Positions 1 to 12,573 of a stretch of DNA of 64,000 nucleotides are shown here, piece by piece. A model generated the notes under the pieces. The model ran no database searches, was not told where the DNA came from, and saw only the letters and a list, made by a program, of their open reading frames with translations. The translations under genes and the position numbers were made by a program. The stretch's first letter is position 1. Every line of letters starts with the position of its first letter. This stretch comes from Trileptium ribeirensis (Eukaryota > Nematoda > Enoplea > Enoplida > Thoracostomopsidae): positions 1 to 64,000 of the forward strand of contig JASANE010000090.1 in the NCBI GenBank assembly GCA_030248225.1. Direction: 5' to 3'.

Positions 1-2070
1 GTTATTGGAAATTAAAGGTCTTCCCCAGCCCCAATCGAATTGTACCCAAAATCTAGGTCGAAAATTATGAACTGAGCAATTTAAGGAAACGAACCGAGTA
101 AAATCTAGTTAAAAAAATTGTTACATTGTCCAGACAACCGGGGCCTCCGCACACCGACTCGCTTTGCCGCGTAGAAATCGCCCGAAATACTAGGTCAATT
201 TTAGTATCAAATAAAGCCCGCTTTGAGAGCCTTTTCAAGTCAAAACAACTCAAGTTTTAGCACGTTTAGAATAGCGCCGATGACCGATGAGGCCTCGCTA
301 AGCATATTCCTTGTTCTAGTTCAATTTATAGTTACCGAAACACAATTTTTACCCCTGCCCCATGCCTCAATATTGGCATAAAATTCATACGAAGATAACG
401 CCCAGCCGCTTTTCGGCATTAGTTAATCTCCTCGTAGGACAAGTTTTATATTATATAGATAGTCAGGGACTCGCCTGAACTTTGCTCATACCGCCGTTTA
501 GTAGGAATAGCGAGCGAATTAATCGTCTTAAGACAATGACCCGACTTTGTCAATCAAGTTGAATAGGTAGTGAATAAGTCCAGAAAACTCAACTAAGCAC
601 ACAAATTTATTAACCAATAGGAACTAAGGACGCTCCAGGAGAAAGGCTCATTACTCCGGTAGTGGCTTACCTGCACGTTGTAGCGTATCGTTTAGCGCAT
701 TTAGGATAAATAAAATTAGAGGCTGAACCCATCGCACATCATTCGAATTTTATGCATCGCGCGCATAGTAAATTAAGTCTATAATTTTGTATTAGGAAAA
801 GCTTGAAAATTCAGGTCCCTACCTTAGTCTACCGAGACCCCCACGCGTGATTTACGAAATAGGTCTACACGATCATTCTAGCTCCGTGATAGCCTATATT
901 TGTAGACACTAAAAGTCTGTTTTGCGCAATTGTTTAGATCATGGATTAGCCGTGATCTAAGACCAAATTATGTCACTTTTGCCATGCTGTTTTTGAAGTC
1001 TATTTACAAGGAATTAGAACCAGAAATCTATCAGTTACGTCTATACAACCAGCCGAATCTTCCATCCGATTTTATAGGAACCCAGAACCAAAATTAATTA
1101 TTAGGTCTATAAATACTGTTGAAAATTTCATGGTCACTGTACGTAGGTATGTATGTGAGTAGGAGAATTTTGGATATTGTAACGTTGTCGCTTTCTAGGA
1201 AAATTAACGAGTCGTACCACGATTGCCTCTTGGATTACCTTTTTGTCAATTACATACATGTACTTATGTACCATTTCTCGCCTGTATCAATATTATGCCG
1301 TATACTAAACTAATCGCTACCAATGCTTACTTATCATCTACCATAGTCTTGTAATTAGGATGAGCAAGATGAAGTCCCGCAAAAGCCCCATTGTACGCTT
1401 TGTCCCATATGTCTTGTTTCGTTTCTGCCTTTCGCTTACCCGAACCTGCTGTTTGACGGAGTACCCCTCCAATACTAGTACTCGTAGTTCCGCGCAAGTA
1501 GTTAGTTTAATGGCGCCTCTTTTTATCGATAACTAACCGTATTACTTGCCGGTACGGGCTTTTGAATTGACCCATTGTTTTTCATTAGTAAGGTAAGCAC
1601 AGCTGTCATTAAACAAGGCTCCACAGTACACGCCGTGATTTGACTCAGCTGTGAGTGTTCAGTGAAAAAGGCGATGACTCCGCAACCCACCCCACTTGAC
1701 GCCCTGCTCATTCTCGTATCAAGCGTACCATATCAGTGACATGTGCCTATTGTATTCGCCCGTACAATATGTGTCTGTCTATACCCAATTTTGTGACTCA
1801 TCAATAAATGCTCAAGATTGAAACCCCAGTTTCTGGGCTGGGGGGTAGCTCGGACCCCCAATTTCTGGGGGAGTCGGTTTATAGGCCGCTGCTTATAAAA
1901 CTCTTCCCTGATGCCCTCTTAGTTGTACGTACAGTAAATAATAAGAAATGTAATTGTGTTTACGTCAGAAGCAGTTTTTGACACTCTGTCATACTAAACT
2001 TTGCAAATACGCAGCAAATTTTCCACTTTTGAGAAGAAGTAGCTAACGTCTCTTAAAATGTACTGCAGCT
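1..2070. other. Intergenic stretch, no gene recognised
   Basis: I see no open frame with recognisable protein character, no splice-bounded exon and no clear repeat match to the rest of the window. Composition is mixed and AT-rich without long homopolymers. A short G-rich and C-rich patch occurs at about 1833-1872. Open frames here are about 60 codons and look like chance. Confidence 0.5.
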
Positions 2071-2159
2071 GCATTGTTGCCTTTTAGTATATGTTTGACC
2101 ATTGAGGCCAAATTTGCCCAGGGGGCACCAATATCCGGACGGTCCCTTTTTGAGAGACC

Positions 2160-2725
2160 ATTGATTCTTAAAAATGGTTCTGTGAGACACGAGGTATACG
2201 GAAGGCATGTTCTACAACCATTAAATATGACACACTGTTACTTATATTGTAGGCTTCCGTAAAAATGTGTTTTAAACACGAAAACGGCCATATCTGTAAA
2301 CAGTAAAAATATATCTGTGCTGTTGGCTTTATTTGCTTGAGCGAGTGAAGCTTTATGTGGTGACATATGACACGCTATTACTGTCTGTGTTGTAGGATTG
2401 TGTAAAGGTGGGCCGATGAGACCCAAACTACATGAAAACGACCAAATTTTATTAACCAATTTGTGCAATATTTGGCTTTTTATGTTTTATAGCTCTGTGT
2501 AGCGGCATATGACGCGCAAAATATACTATAGTTATCTGTGTTGCAGGGTTAGGTAAAAACGGGTTTTAAAATGACCGATAAGACTCGAAATATATTAAGT
2601 CGACCATATCCTTATAATCAGTGAAACTATATCTGTGATATTGAACTCATTTTGCAGTGTGATTGAAGCATTATTTGTTATCTTTGTTTAGCTGTGTTTT
2701 GCTCTGCGTAGGTTTTAAAATGGGC
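2160..2725. repeat. Degenerate ~160-bp tandem array
   Basis: Three or more diverged monomers are visible. The anchor around CCATATCTGTAAACAGT at about 2285 recurs in altered form at about 2440 and 2602, each followed by a segment resembling TTGCAATATTTGGC or TTGAACTCATTTTGC. Each unit also carries a block like GGGTTTTAAAATG-CC-ATGAGAC. That block recurs in the array at 58256-58720, so the two arrays are probably one dispersed family. No coding potential is seen. Confidence 0.6.
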
Positions 2726-2904
2726 CGCGCAAAACAAACTAATTGTATATTGCATATATACGTTCTGAATTAAAAATGAAACATGGTTACGACAAGTCCG
2801 AGGTTTAATCATTGATTGTTCTCGAAGAATTGTCTCAGTTTTGGATTCCGTGTTTGAATTTAGTTACATATATACTTTAAAGGAATTTTATATTCGTTCT
2901 CACT

Positions 2905-3368
2905 AAGGGCCTAGCGAGGACTTTTGAATGAAAGGGGTAGGGTCGCGGCCCACAGTGGGTACTAAAAGGTGGTCCGGGAGAGCCGCGCTCAGAAATGGAA
3001 ATGCGGGGTCCAGGAGGGCAGGTCATTCAGTGATGCACATTTCTACGAGTTAACTGTGCACGAGCATAGAAAGTTTCAATGAAATTGCCTTTCCTAGCCC
3101 GGAATAAGAATTGCTATATTAAATTAAGTATATACGCCCTAAACAAGTAAAAAATGCAACTGTTGCCAAAATATTGATTTTTTATCCAAAATTGTGAGGT
3201 TTGGTTAAAAATACGCTTGGAAATAATTGTTTTCTAGTGGGAGAGAGGCTAGTTTTTGGACAATTACCGACATGATTTTCAGTCATAATTATTCAAAAAA
3301 AATTTTTTTGGGTTGAACCAAAAGGGGGGGGTCGCGACCCCCTTGACTTACCCCTGGCTACGCCCTTG
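2905..3368. mobile_element. Short MITE with GC-rich imperfect inverted ends
   Basis: The left end reads AAGGGCCTAGCGAGG followed by AAGGGGTAGGGTCGCGGCCC. The right end on the opposite strand reads AAGGGCGTAGCCAGG followed by AAGGGGGTCGCGACCCC. These form imperfect terminal inverted repeats about 45 bp long around a 465-bp AT-rich core with no ORF. Ends of the CAAGGGCGTAGCCAGG type are common on non-autonomous cut-and-paste DNA transposons in animals. I could not find a convincing target duplication, so the superfamily is left open. Confidence 0.6.
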
Positions 3369-3561
3369 GTTTTCACGATCATATTAGTTTATTAACAGAT
3401 CCAAAGCATTATTAAGCTGTTTGTGTCATATATTATATATGACATTATATATATATATATTAAACAGGACACATTATGAAACTTCTGGTCCACAACTTTC
3501 TGAGTTCTAAATTTCTTAAAGGAGTAGTTGCTGGTAAGTTTCTTTTACTTATATACGCATT

Positions 3562-5160
3562 TGAAACGGAGCGAGTGGAGTTTGCACTGAGGGCGTTCGG
3601 GGGAAAATCGTGAAAGTTTTTGTGTTTGTCTCTGCCATTCATAACTCTTTTTCGGATGGACGGATTTCGACAAATTCTTTTATTCGGTAGCAAAACTGAT
3701 GAGGATGTGCCCTTTAGTTGAACGCGAACAGCTCTTCAGGGATTAAATGGCAAAAACAGATTTTTAAGGGTTCTTTGCCAAATTTAGTCATAAGGATGCC
3801 AGTATTTAGCGCCGTATTTCGCTTCACAGAACTCCCATTGGGGTAACCGAAACTGTCATACAGAAACCGCTTGAGATGTGCAACCTTGCAGACATTAGCT
3901 CATTTTTGAGACCACTTGCCGTGAAATAACATCTGTCGCTGCACAGACTTCGCATCGGAAAAACCGAGACGGCCATACGGAAACGGCTTGAGATCTACAA
4001 CTTCGCAGACATTAGCTTATTTGTGGGACCACTTGTCGAGAAATAGTAAATGTCGAACCAAATTTCGCTGCACAGACCTCGCATCGGACAAACCGAGACG
4101 GCCATACAGAAACGGCTTGAGATCTACAACTTTGCAGACATTAGCTTATTTGTGGGACCACTTGTCGTGAAATAACAACTGTCTTACCAGCCGTGGTTGA
4201 TAACATTTTTGACACAAATTGGAGGAGTACTCCGATACCGCGTGTTGTATGATTCGACTCTGAACCGTCGTGGAGACCGCGTTGACACTACGAACCGTAC
4301 ATCACAGACTCCGCGCCGGCGAGATAACGGCGTACACTGTCCACCTTACGTCTCTGATCCAAATCGTCATGACGACGACGTTCACACTGCTCGTGGTGCT
4401 TACTGGACACCATACTGACGTGGAAACAACACAGAACCATACGCAGCATTTTCGACGACATTGTATATATTGATATAAGTAAATTTTACTGAAAAGGTAT
4501 CAAATGAATTACGATGGTAGTGAGGTCAGATTTATTGTTGCCGATCTGAAATCCTCACCATCTCTCGACGAAGTCGTCTGTTTGAAGTTCGTTGACTGTG
4601 CGTCATTCAACGACGACCTGGAAGTAGAAAAAGTTTGCGACAGGATCGGAAAATCAAATTGTTAACATTAATGAATGAAATTTCAAACCACCAGTTCCGG
4701 GCCGCTGTGGGCCTGCGCGTGGTTCGTCGACCCTTTGTCAGAAATAGCGATTTTTCAAGTTTCGTCATGTTTTGCTTGTTTTTACCTTACAATGAGTACC
4801 TATTGGGTTATCAAGCACACTGGATACGATGCTATTGCTATCTAGAGTCCCACGTTGGCTACATTATACTTTTCTTGTGGTTTCAAGGGCTTTCCGGTCA
4901 ACGAATCCAATTTCCAAAATGTGGCGAGTTGTCATTTTTGCTATGTATTGTGTGCAGGGTATCAAGGATGGTTTATATATTAGCATTTATGAAGGATGAA
5001 TAAATGATTTGGTTATCTTTGGTCCAGCGTGTATATTTCATGCCTTTTCATCTGGTTTCAATGGCTTTAGGGTCCATGAACTTGATTTCCGGAATATAGT
5101 TTCTCTTTACGTTTGGTTACATATTGCGCACAGGTCATCAATAACTATTTGAATTCGAGT
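3562..5160. repeat. Composite dispersed repeat, copy A
   Basis: This is the first copy of a family that also occurs at about 7205, 29050, 58930, 61115 and, inverted, up to 64000. It has a head starting GAAACGGAGCGAGTG, with shared blocks such as CATAACTC-TTTTTCGGATGGACGGATTTCGAC and AGTTGAACGCGAACA. A middle GGGCCGCTGTGG block follows, then two monomers of a ~170-bp unit (anchor TATCTAGAGTCC near 4842 and its relative near 5010). This copy has an extra local triplication at 3826-4172. A TA-rich microsatellite (about 3430-3465) lies just upstream. No conserved protein is visible, although a 122-codon frame crosses 4635-5003. Confidence 0.65.
3826..4180. repeat. Three-copy local tandem repeat (111-129 bp units)
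   Basis: Units start at about 3826, 3937 and 4066 with GCTGCACAGAC-like sequence. Each continues through a CCGAGACGGCCATAC block, CGGCTTGAGATCTACAAC, and ends in GGGACCACTTGTCG. The second and third units are nearly identical. The first is more diverged, and the second carries about 18 extra bases at its end. The array lies inside composite repeat copy A and accounts for the repeated short frames there. Confidence 0.8.
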
Positions 5161-5502
5161 GGAATGAGAGAGCGACGCGAGCTACGAGGAACGAGAATTT
5201 TCAATTTTGGCTCTGGAGGGGGTTGAGGAGGTCCTGTCTGTGTGTGTTTGTTGCACCTGGATCTCGATAACGGTTGGGCGGATTTTGATGCAATATAGCT
5301 CATTCGAACCATAATGGTCGATTTAGGTGTAGTGATGGAGCCCGATTTTTGAATTTTTTCCCGTGGCAAAAGTTATGGGGCAAAATGACGTCGTTTTGGC
5401 CCATTTTTCGGGCACCCCTCGAGTTTTTGCGACTTTTCTCAATAAGTAAACGAGTTATCCGCAAACTAATAGGCCTATTCCATGTAGCTTTACCAGAGCT
5501 TT

Positions 5503-6687
5503 CCAATGATCAGAGAGTAACCGGAATTCCGGTTCCAGCGAAAATCGTGTTCCGGTTGCGGTTCCGGCAAAGGGCAAAAACCATACCGGAACCGCAATTC
5601 CGGTTTAAAAATTTTGTTTGAAATTTTCCACGTTTTTTGCTTCATCCAGTATATAATCCAAACATATGTAATATATTGTACAATGATCAAGCTTCAATAC
5701 AACCAAGCAAAAGAAAAGATTAACTAATCAATTTGCCCTGTGAAACGTAAGTAGGGCACATAATTTGAGCAGGAATTTCTCATAATAACCTGCAGGAGTT
5801 TGTTAAATCAAAGCCAGGTCGATGCTTGTAGCAGCTATTTTTCACATCCAGAAGTCTGTGGGATACGTTTGAATTAAACCGGTCCAACTCGGTAACAGAG
5901 TATGGCTTACGCAGAAGTACTTAGGGTATGCTTGGCTAACATAAATTGCGTCATGCACCCGCCAGTGCGCTTGTAAACTTGGTAAATCAGTCTAAATTGA
6001 AGTTAACTAACACTATCTGCAACGCAGCTAGAAACTGTTTTCTTGGCAATGAACTGTATTTATTGAAACTGTGCGAGCAGTATCACAGTATGTCTCATTT
6101 ATAGCATTCTGATTAGAAAGTTATCATCAATATGATCTAACTGGCGGGCACTGTTTGTCCAACGCTACCCAAAACAGTGTCTCTGACCACTGATCAGAAA
6201 ATTACCTTCTATCGTTTTCTCTTAGAATCATAAAACCAATAATTTTAAGTTTCCTACAGAAGAGCATGCAACAAACGTATGTGTAGTAAAGGGAGGCGAC
6301 TGGAGACTGAGCAAAGTGTGTATTCTACGCTCCAAGCTTTGTAAGCACATTCGATTTGACGCAGTATACGCAATGGTGTATAGTCGAAGACATTTTGTGC
6401 TCTGAATGTCCAAAAACCGACATATTTGATCGATAAATAAATATTATTAGCTTCCTCAGTCTTTAAAGTTTCAGAAAGGCAATAATACCATCGCAATACA
6501 TTAAGTTTAATGTAAAAGTTATTTTAATGCATTTTAAATCCACTATATATACCTTCATTTCTTCCGTCATCTGTTTTACTATATATAAATTTCGAAGACC
6601 AGGTTCCGGATCCGGTTTAAATGGACTGCTCCGGTTGCTGGTTCCGGTTCCGGTAAATTTCGGTTCCGGTTATTCCCTGCCAATGAT
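5503..6687. mobile_element. hAT-type MITE family, copy 1, with 8-bp target duplication
   Basis: The element spans 5511-6679. It starts CAGAGAGTAACCGG and ends GGTTATTCCCTG, so the ends are inverted copies of a CAGGGARTAACCGGAA terminus. An exact 8-bp direct repeat CCAATGAT flanks it (5503-5510 and 6680-6687). Both ends are rich in CCGGAA/TTCCGG motifs. The inside is AT-rich with no conserved ORF, so it is non-autonomous. An 8-bp duplication and a CA-G-type terminus fit the hAT superfamily. Other copies: 8488-9381, 26525-28056, 48086-48402 (reversed, truncated) and 50973-56389 (split by later insertions). Confidence 0.85.
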
Positions 6688-7204
6688 ATATAACATGTTT
6701 TTCAACTACTTCCCAATCTGGAATCTATAAGCTAATAGTTGGCGCCAAATTTCATATTTGGTGAAAAGTCGTGGGAAATGCACCTAAATGTGTGCTTATT
6801 GTTAGTTTTAGTGTCGGATATGGAGTTTTCTTGGCCAATAAGCTGATTGCGAGTGTCAAAAATATTGTGTGGCAAATATTTTTCACACTTCTGCTTCATA
6901 CTTGGTGTGAAAAATGAGATTTTCTCAAGTGTCGGTTTGTATTTTTAATAAATGTTCTTTTTTCGGTCAATTTAGGGTTTTATTGAATTATTAAATTGTT
7001 AGTTCATTGTTTTTGTACTCGTTGTATGATGTTTTGTCTACTGCATACGTTCGCTATCAAAAGAGGCCGGCGTAACTATGACTCATCACTCACGGTTTAT
7101 ATAATGCTGCACCTGCGTACTGTGTGTAGGCTTTGTTTGTGTGTGCTTTCTACAACAGACTTCGGGGGATTGTTCTCACCACTCGACTTTTTGCTCGCAA
7201 GCGA
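6688..7204. other. Intergenic stretch, nothing recognised
   Basis: AT-rich sequence without a convincing exon, RNA gene or repeat match to the rest of the window. Confidence 0.4.
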
Positions 7205-7480
7205 GCTTCACTAGTTAAGGTTTTCTGACAAGCTGAAACGATGGTTTGGCTATCTAGAGACCAACACAAATACGTGATGCGTTGTCAGTTGTTTTAGATG
7301 GGTCTAGGTTAACTAGCTTTTATGATTTTCAATGGATTCAGGGTTCACGAGGTTTTAGAGTCATACATCTGTCACACCCTGTTACAACTGATTAAACAAA
7401 ATTGTAACTTTAAAATGAAATCACGCTTGTTCCGTTTCACTCTCGCTTGCGACTTACTAATAATAACTGTATTTACGGTT
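7205..7480. repeat. Composite dispersed repeat, copy B (3' part only)
   Basis: It begins in the monomer region (GATGGTTTGGCTATCTAGAGACC near 7240) and runs through GTTGTCAGTTGTTTT. The tail block ACTGATTAAACAAAAT and CCGTTTCACTCTCGC ends near 7455. The same tail ends copy C at about 30340-30400. The head and most monomers are missing, so this is a 5'-truncated copy. Confidence 0.55.
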
Positions 7481-7984
7481 GCTGTTACTAGTTTTAATCA
7501 TCGTCTTTCAATTATGAGGCTGTTGAATGGGTTTGAGTGGTGGCAGTGGCATTATATATTTATATATATATATAAAGTGAAGACGTATCTTTTGGTATTA
7601 AATCCATTCCTTGCTTCTGGCTAGATAACGTAACGGCAAGGTTAAAATAATCTCTGGCGAATATTAAAACCATTCTGTTTTTATAGGACACCCCAGATTG
7701 GGCTGAGAAATATTGTTGGTGTAGACTTCTTCCCTTTTTAAAGGGCGGAATACACAGTACTCTGGGTAATGTTTTGCCAAAATAGCGTATACTTTCAGCT
7801 TATTTACGAAACTCTACTTATCGGGAAGGGACGGGTAATAAAATTAAATTCAAACAGTAATGCTCATGTAAACCCACTGGGCGTGTTATGATTTATTAAG
7901 CATCGGGTTTCCATAAATTATATGTCCATTATCTAGAATGAGATCTAAACATTATAGCCCTATTTATGAAGTATATATCAGCAG

Positions 7985-8075
7985 CGAGTACCGGCAATGG
8001 AAATTTGCCGGAACCGGAACTCCAGTTGTTAACCGGGACCAGAACTGAAATCGGAACCTGGTCTAATCAATAAGG
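7985..8075. repeat. Terminal fragment of the hAT MITE family, reversed
   Basis: About 90 bp read as the reverse complement of the MITE right end: AAATTTGCCGGAACCGGAAC followed by ACCGGGACC and CGGAACCTGGTCT. It is isolated from the larger copy that starts about 400 bp downstream. The intervening 8076-8487 shows nothing recognisable. Confidence 0.55.
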
Positions 8076-8487
8076 TAAAATAAAAAGATGTGTTAACGAG
8101 CTTCTTGTTTGTTGATGGTGCACAATGGGTATATATGTTTATTTAACCTTTTAAAGACGTTGGTTTGTTGTTTTAAAATTACATTGGGCACATCGTTACA
8201 CTTTGAGGTGCTGCATGTAGCTACGCTCTATTTCGGTAACAAAATTGTGTGAAATTTTGGCAGTGTTTTCAATTATATACTTGTACGTTCAGGCCATATT
8301 GGGTGTATAGATTTTAGAGATAGCTGGATCCAATAATGCAACTGTACTTTGACGGAAAGCAGCCAATTCAGCAAGTACTAGGACCATAAAATGTATATAT
8401 ATTTTTGTTATAAAATTATTATCTTTTTCTTTAAAGATGTAATTTATCATTGAATGATCTCACCTAACATTGTTTTGTTACGACCAA

Positions 8488-9381
8488 CAGGAGTTAACCT
8501 GCAGGAGTTTGTTAACAAATCAAAGCCAGGTCGATGCTTGTAGCAGCTAGTTTACACATTCAGAAGTTTCCGGGTTACGTTCGAATTAAGCCGCTCCAAC
8601 TGGGTAACAGAGTAGGGCTTACTACGTAGAAGTACTTAGCATATGCTTGGCTAACATCAATTGCGTCACGCACCAGCTAGTGCGCTTGTAAAGTCTTTAA
8701 ATCAGGCTAAATTGAAGTAAAGTAACGTTATCTGCAACGCAGCCAGAAACTGCTTTCTTGGCAATGAACTGTATTTATTGAAACTGTGCGAGCAGCTTCA
8801 CAGTTTGTCACATTTATAGCATTCAGCGTGGAAAGTTATCATCATTATCATCTAACTGACGGGCACTGTTTGTCCAACGCTATCCTAAACAATGTTTCTT
8901 ATCACTGATCACAAAATTACTTCCTATCTATTAATTTCTCTTAGCATCATATAAACCAATAATTTCAAGTTACATACGGAACAGCATGTAACAAACGTTT
9001 GTGTAGTAAAGGGAGGCGACTGGGGAGAGAGCGAAAGTGTTTATTCTACGCTCGATGCGTTGTGAGCACATTCAATTTGACACAGTATACGCAAGGGTGT
9101 ATCGCAGAAGGCATTTTTTGCTCTGTGTGTCCAAAAACCGACATATTGATCGATAAATAAATATTATTAGCTTCCTCAGTCTCTTTAAAGCATCAGAAAG
9201 GCAATAATGCCATCGCAATACATTAAGTTTAATGTAAAAGTAATTTTAATGTATTTTAAATTGACTATACCTTAATTTCTTCTTTCATCTGTTTTACTAT
9301 ATAAATTTCGAAGACCAGGTTCCGGATCCGGTTAAAATGGGCGGTTCCGGTTGCTGTTTTCGGATCCGGTTATTACATGCT
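8488..9381. mobile_element. hAT-type MITE family, copy 2 (left end missing)
   Basis: Homology to copy 1 starts at CCTGCAGGAGTTTGTTAA near 8502 and continues without large gaps to GGTTCCGGATCCGG and a decayed right terminus GGTTATTACATG near 9381. The left terminal ~270 bp are absent. The internal blocks CAGCCAGAAACTG, GGGCACTGTTTGTCCAACGC and GATCGATAAATAAATATTATTAG match copies 1 and 3. No ORF is conserved. Confidence 0.75.
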
Positions 9382-9387
9382 ATGTAT

Positions 9388-9815
9388 GTACATTCCTAAA
9401 CTCCTAAAACTCGGATTAACGTGTTTCTAGGGACCCAAAAATGTTATTTTTCGTATCTGGCTTGCGCAAAGTGCGATTTAGGTACGTCAACAACAAACTT
9501 GAGCACATTGGGCACTTTAGTGACTTTGTGAGCACTATTTTCAGTACCTAGGAAAGTTTCTTTCCTAAACTCGTAAAATTCGTTTAATCGTGTTTCTAGG
9601 GTCTAGAAATTCAATTTTTCGGTTCTTGCTTGCATAAAGTGCGGTTATGGTCCGTTAAAAACCAAACTTGAGCAAATTGGACACTCTAGTGACTTTGTGA
9701 CCACTATTTCCAGTTGCTAGGTTACATTCCTAAACTCCTAAAATTGGGCTGATCGTGTATTTGGGGCCCAAACATTCGATTTTTCGTACCTGGCTCGCCC
9801 AAAGTGCGATTGATC
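9388..9815. repeat. ~168-bp tandem repeat, about 2.5 units
   Basis: Units begin CATTCCTAAACTCCTAAAA at about 9390, 9562 (TTTCCTAAACTCGTAAAA) and 9727. Each contains a TCGTGTTTCTAGGG block, TTTTTCG-TACCTGGCTTGC, AAAGTGCG and AGTGACTTTGTG. Spacing is 172 and 165 bp. There is no sequence similarity that I can see to the other ~160-175-bp arrays in the window. Confidence 0.8.
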
Positions 9816-10019
9816 TATGTGCTCTGTTGATTTTGTAACAATCTGCGTGTAGTGAATTGTTTTGAAATCATCTTCTGCTACGTATCTCACTCAAATAAAA
9901 TGACAAATCAAATTAAAACAAATTTCCTAAACGGTATTTGAAAAAAGAACCTCTGTGGAACTTTTCAATATTTATAAGTTTGATATAAACAAAAATGCTT
10001 TTTCAGTCATAACAATGCC

Positions 10020-11575
10020 CTTCGTTGTATCGCTCGCTAAAATATCGAAAACAAGTAAAACCCTAACCCCTTACTGTTTATTGTTCAAAGTATTCGTTCA
10101 AACCTTCCTTATTTCATTCACTAAAATATCGAAAACAATCAGGACATGGAACCCCGATGGAAAGATTTTTATAATTATTCTCTCATGCTCTTAGATAGTT
10201 ATCTCACTTACTAAAATATCGAAAGTAAGCAAAACGTTGAACCTTTTACAACAAACCGGAATTTTCATTCAGTCGCTAAAATAAAAACAATTATCTGTTG
10301 CACGCATACTTTATTAAGTGAGTGGTACTTTGACCAAGTACGGTTGCAAAGTCAGGACTATCTTCATACTGTATATAAATGAAATTCTATATTTATAAAT
10401 GCCGATACTACAAATAAAAAGACGCTCGACTAACTCCTAACATACGTAACAAACTTATTGTTTGCACTGGAGTATGAAATTAAAATAAAGTTCATTATGA
10501 AAGCAACATGCTACAATATAAAAAAAATTAAAAGTACCTTAATTCTTGGAATACACTGTAATTGGAAATCTCAAATCTATATTATTTTGTCTTAAATGTA
10601 TAAACATTCATTATATTTAGGATGTTGAACCCAATTTTTATATTTCTATTTCAGTAGAAAAATAACAAGTTAAGGCGACGCACTTGAAATCTTATCCTCG
10701 ACAAAGTGGAGGTTCAAAATTCTGGTCATTTTATGTGTAGAACTAATGTTCCATACACAAGATAACACAGAATTGCTCAAAATATCACTGTAAACCAAAA
10801 CTTTTGCTAAGAATTGTTGCGTACCCTAAGTATAAGCCTAAGACATGGGCTAATAGTTAACTTTAGGTTGTTCTCTGCGGTAGTTATGTCAAGTTTTCTG
10901 CCTCGTATAGGGGAACTTTGACATGATCTTTAACTTTGACAGTTTTAAATTGTTCCCCAATGGCTATCGTTATTTTGTTAACATCGGCTGAAGTGGGTCG
11001 TGATATTCTAGTTGCAGTAGTAATATAATAATTATTGCATTTCGTAATATTCCTGCAAATCAAATTACATTTTCAACCACTGCCATTAAACACATAACAG
11101 CATGATCAGCAAAGCATAATGTTTTCGGTGTTTGGCTCTCAAATGTTGGATTTGGGATTGGCGAACCCCTGTGTTATTGTATTAACGATATTTACAAGTG
11201 AAATTTTATTTATATACCACTCGTAGATATTCTTAATTTAGCAACCGTACTTAACCAAAATACCACTCACTTAGCAAGGGTCTAATAAACACTATTGTTT
11301 TTGTTATTTTGGCGACTGAACGTAAATTCAAGTTTGCTGTAAACACGCTTATTGTTTTGCTTATTTTCAATATTTTACTCAGTGAAGTAACTTGGAAAGA
11401 GCATGAGAGAATATCTTAAAAATCTTTTCAATGTGGTTCGATGTTTTGCTTGTTTTCGATACTTTAGTAAATGAAATAAGACAAGGTTTGAGCGAATACT
11501 TTGAACAATAAACCGTCACGGGTTTGTTTGTTTTGCTTGTTTTCGATATTCTAGTGAATGAAATAAAACTGGACT
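10020..11575. mobile_element. Foldback element with ~360-bp inverted arms
   Basis: The left arm (about 10020-10376) and right arm (about 11212-11575) are inverted copies. Paired landmarks are TTTATTGTTCAAAGTATTCG against CGAATACTTTGAACAATAAA, and AAGTGAGTGGTACTTTG against CAAAATACCACTCACTT. Within each arm the motif CTAAAATATCGAAAACAA recurs at 87-88-bp spacing (left arm near 10037, 10121, 10208, and weaker near 10272). The ~835-bp centre has no gene. Long inverted ends built of subrepeats and an empty centre are typical of Foldback-like non-autonomous DNA transposons. No target duplication was found by eye. Confidence 0.75.
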
Positions 11576-11584
11576 CTCCATTCG

Positions 11585-11890
11585 CTAAAAATATTGACAG
11601 GGGGCATGAACCAGGGGCCTCCCTGGTTCTGAACCGTGCCACGCCCGATTTTGCCACGGGGAATTTTGCCAAGAGAAAACCGATTTTGTAGCTAATTTTG
11701 ACAAAATTTGCGAAATTTTTGGCTTCAGAACGGAATTTTAGTACAAATTTTGATCAAATTTTATGTACTTTGGACCGATTGGAAACAAAAAAATTTTCGA
11801 AGAGGCGGTGAACCGGGGGGAGCCCAAAATTTTACCAGGGGGAAACCGAAAAATGCCAGGGTCCCCACCCCTCCAATTTGGAGAGCCCAG
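11585..11890. repeat. Dispersed repeat with C/G-rich ends (copy 1, reversed)
   Basis: The GAAAAATGCCAGGGTCCCC block near 11850 is the reverse complement of GGGCCCCTGGCATTTTTCG near 60518. The AAAATTTGCGAAATTTTTGG core also resembles the AT-rich core of the 60510-60940 copy. The other end here reads AACCAGGGGCCTCCCTGG. No coding sequence is seen. Confidence 0.4.
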
Positions 11891-12573
11891 TAACAAAGGG
11901 TATTACTATGATTGAATAATCATTTTTCAGCTTATAACAAACTTATAAAAATTGAACAAGGTTGCCCAGGGGTTTGTTTTCATATTCTGTTTTAGGGATT
12001 TTTTTTCTAACTTGTTTATTCCCAAATATTTTACTAACATCAAACCCGCCGGCAAGGAGAAATTTTGTGTGCTAACTTGGGTGGACTGAACAAAATTTGG
12101 ATACTGTAAGACAACTGCAATATTAATGAAAAAGTGGGGCTAAGCGACTGAGCGAAGCGATATTTTGCAGTTGAACGTTTTCGTTTCACCAAGATTTGAA
12201 AGAAAGCGAAAAGACATAGGTGTAAGCGGGATTGGTTTCTCTTGAAACAACGGGAAAGCACAGTGAATGGAACTGAGTTATCACGTGATTGAAATACACC
12301 TTCATTTATTGTTACAACTCACATATAATGGCGGGTGATGCAAGTGGTCGTCGCAAATCAGGGGTCAGGTGCGACCAAGAGGAAGGTGGACCGAAAAATG
12401 GATCGCAGGCATATACTTAATTTCAGTCAAAATATATATTTATTGTATAATATTTCTATAATGCCAGAACGTTTCTGTTCATTGTTCCAATTTGAATATT
12501 TGGCTTCGAACCTAATTATTGTTTATTATCAAATTTTCCGTCTTAACACTGTTATTTTTGTCGAGCACCAAAG
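11891..12573. other. Region upstream of TRMT112
   Basis: No repeat or other gene is recognised. It presumably contains the TRMT112 promoter. I see no TATA box placed convincingly before the proposed first exon, and a TATAAATA at 12727 falls inside the proposed intron. A 5' UTR and possibly an earlier true first exon could lie here. Confidence 0.35.
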
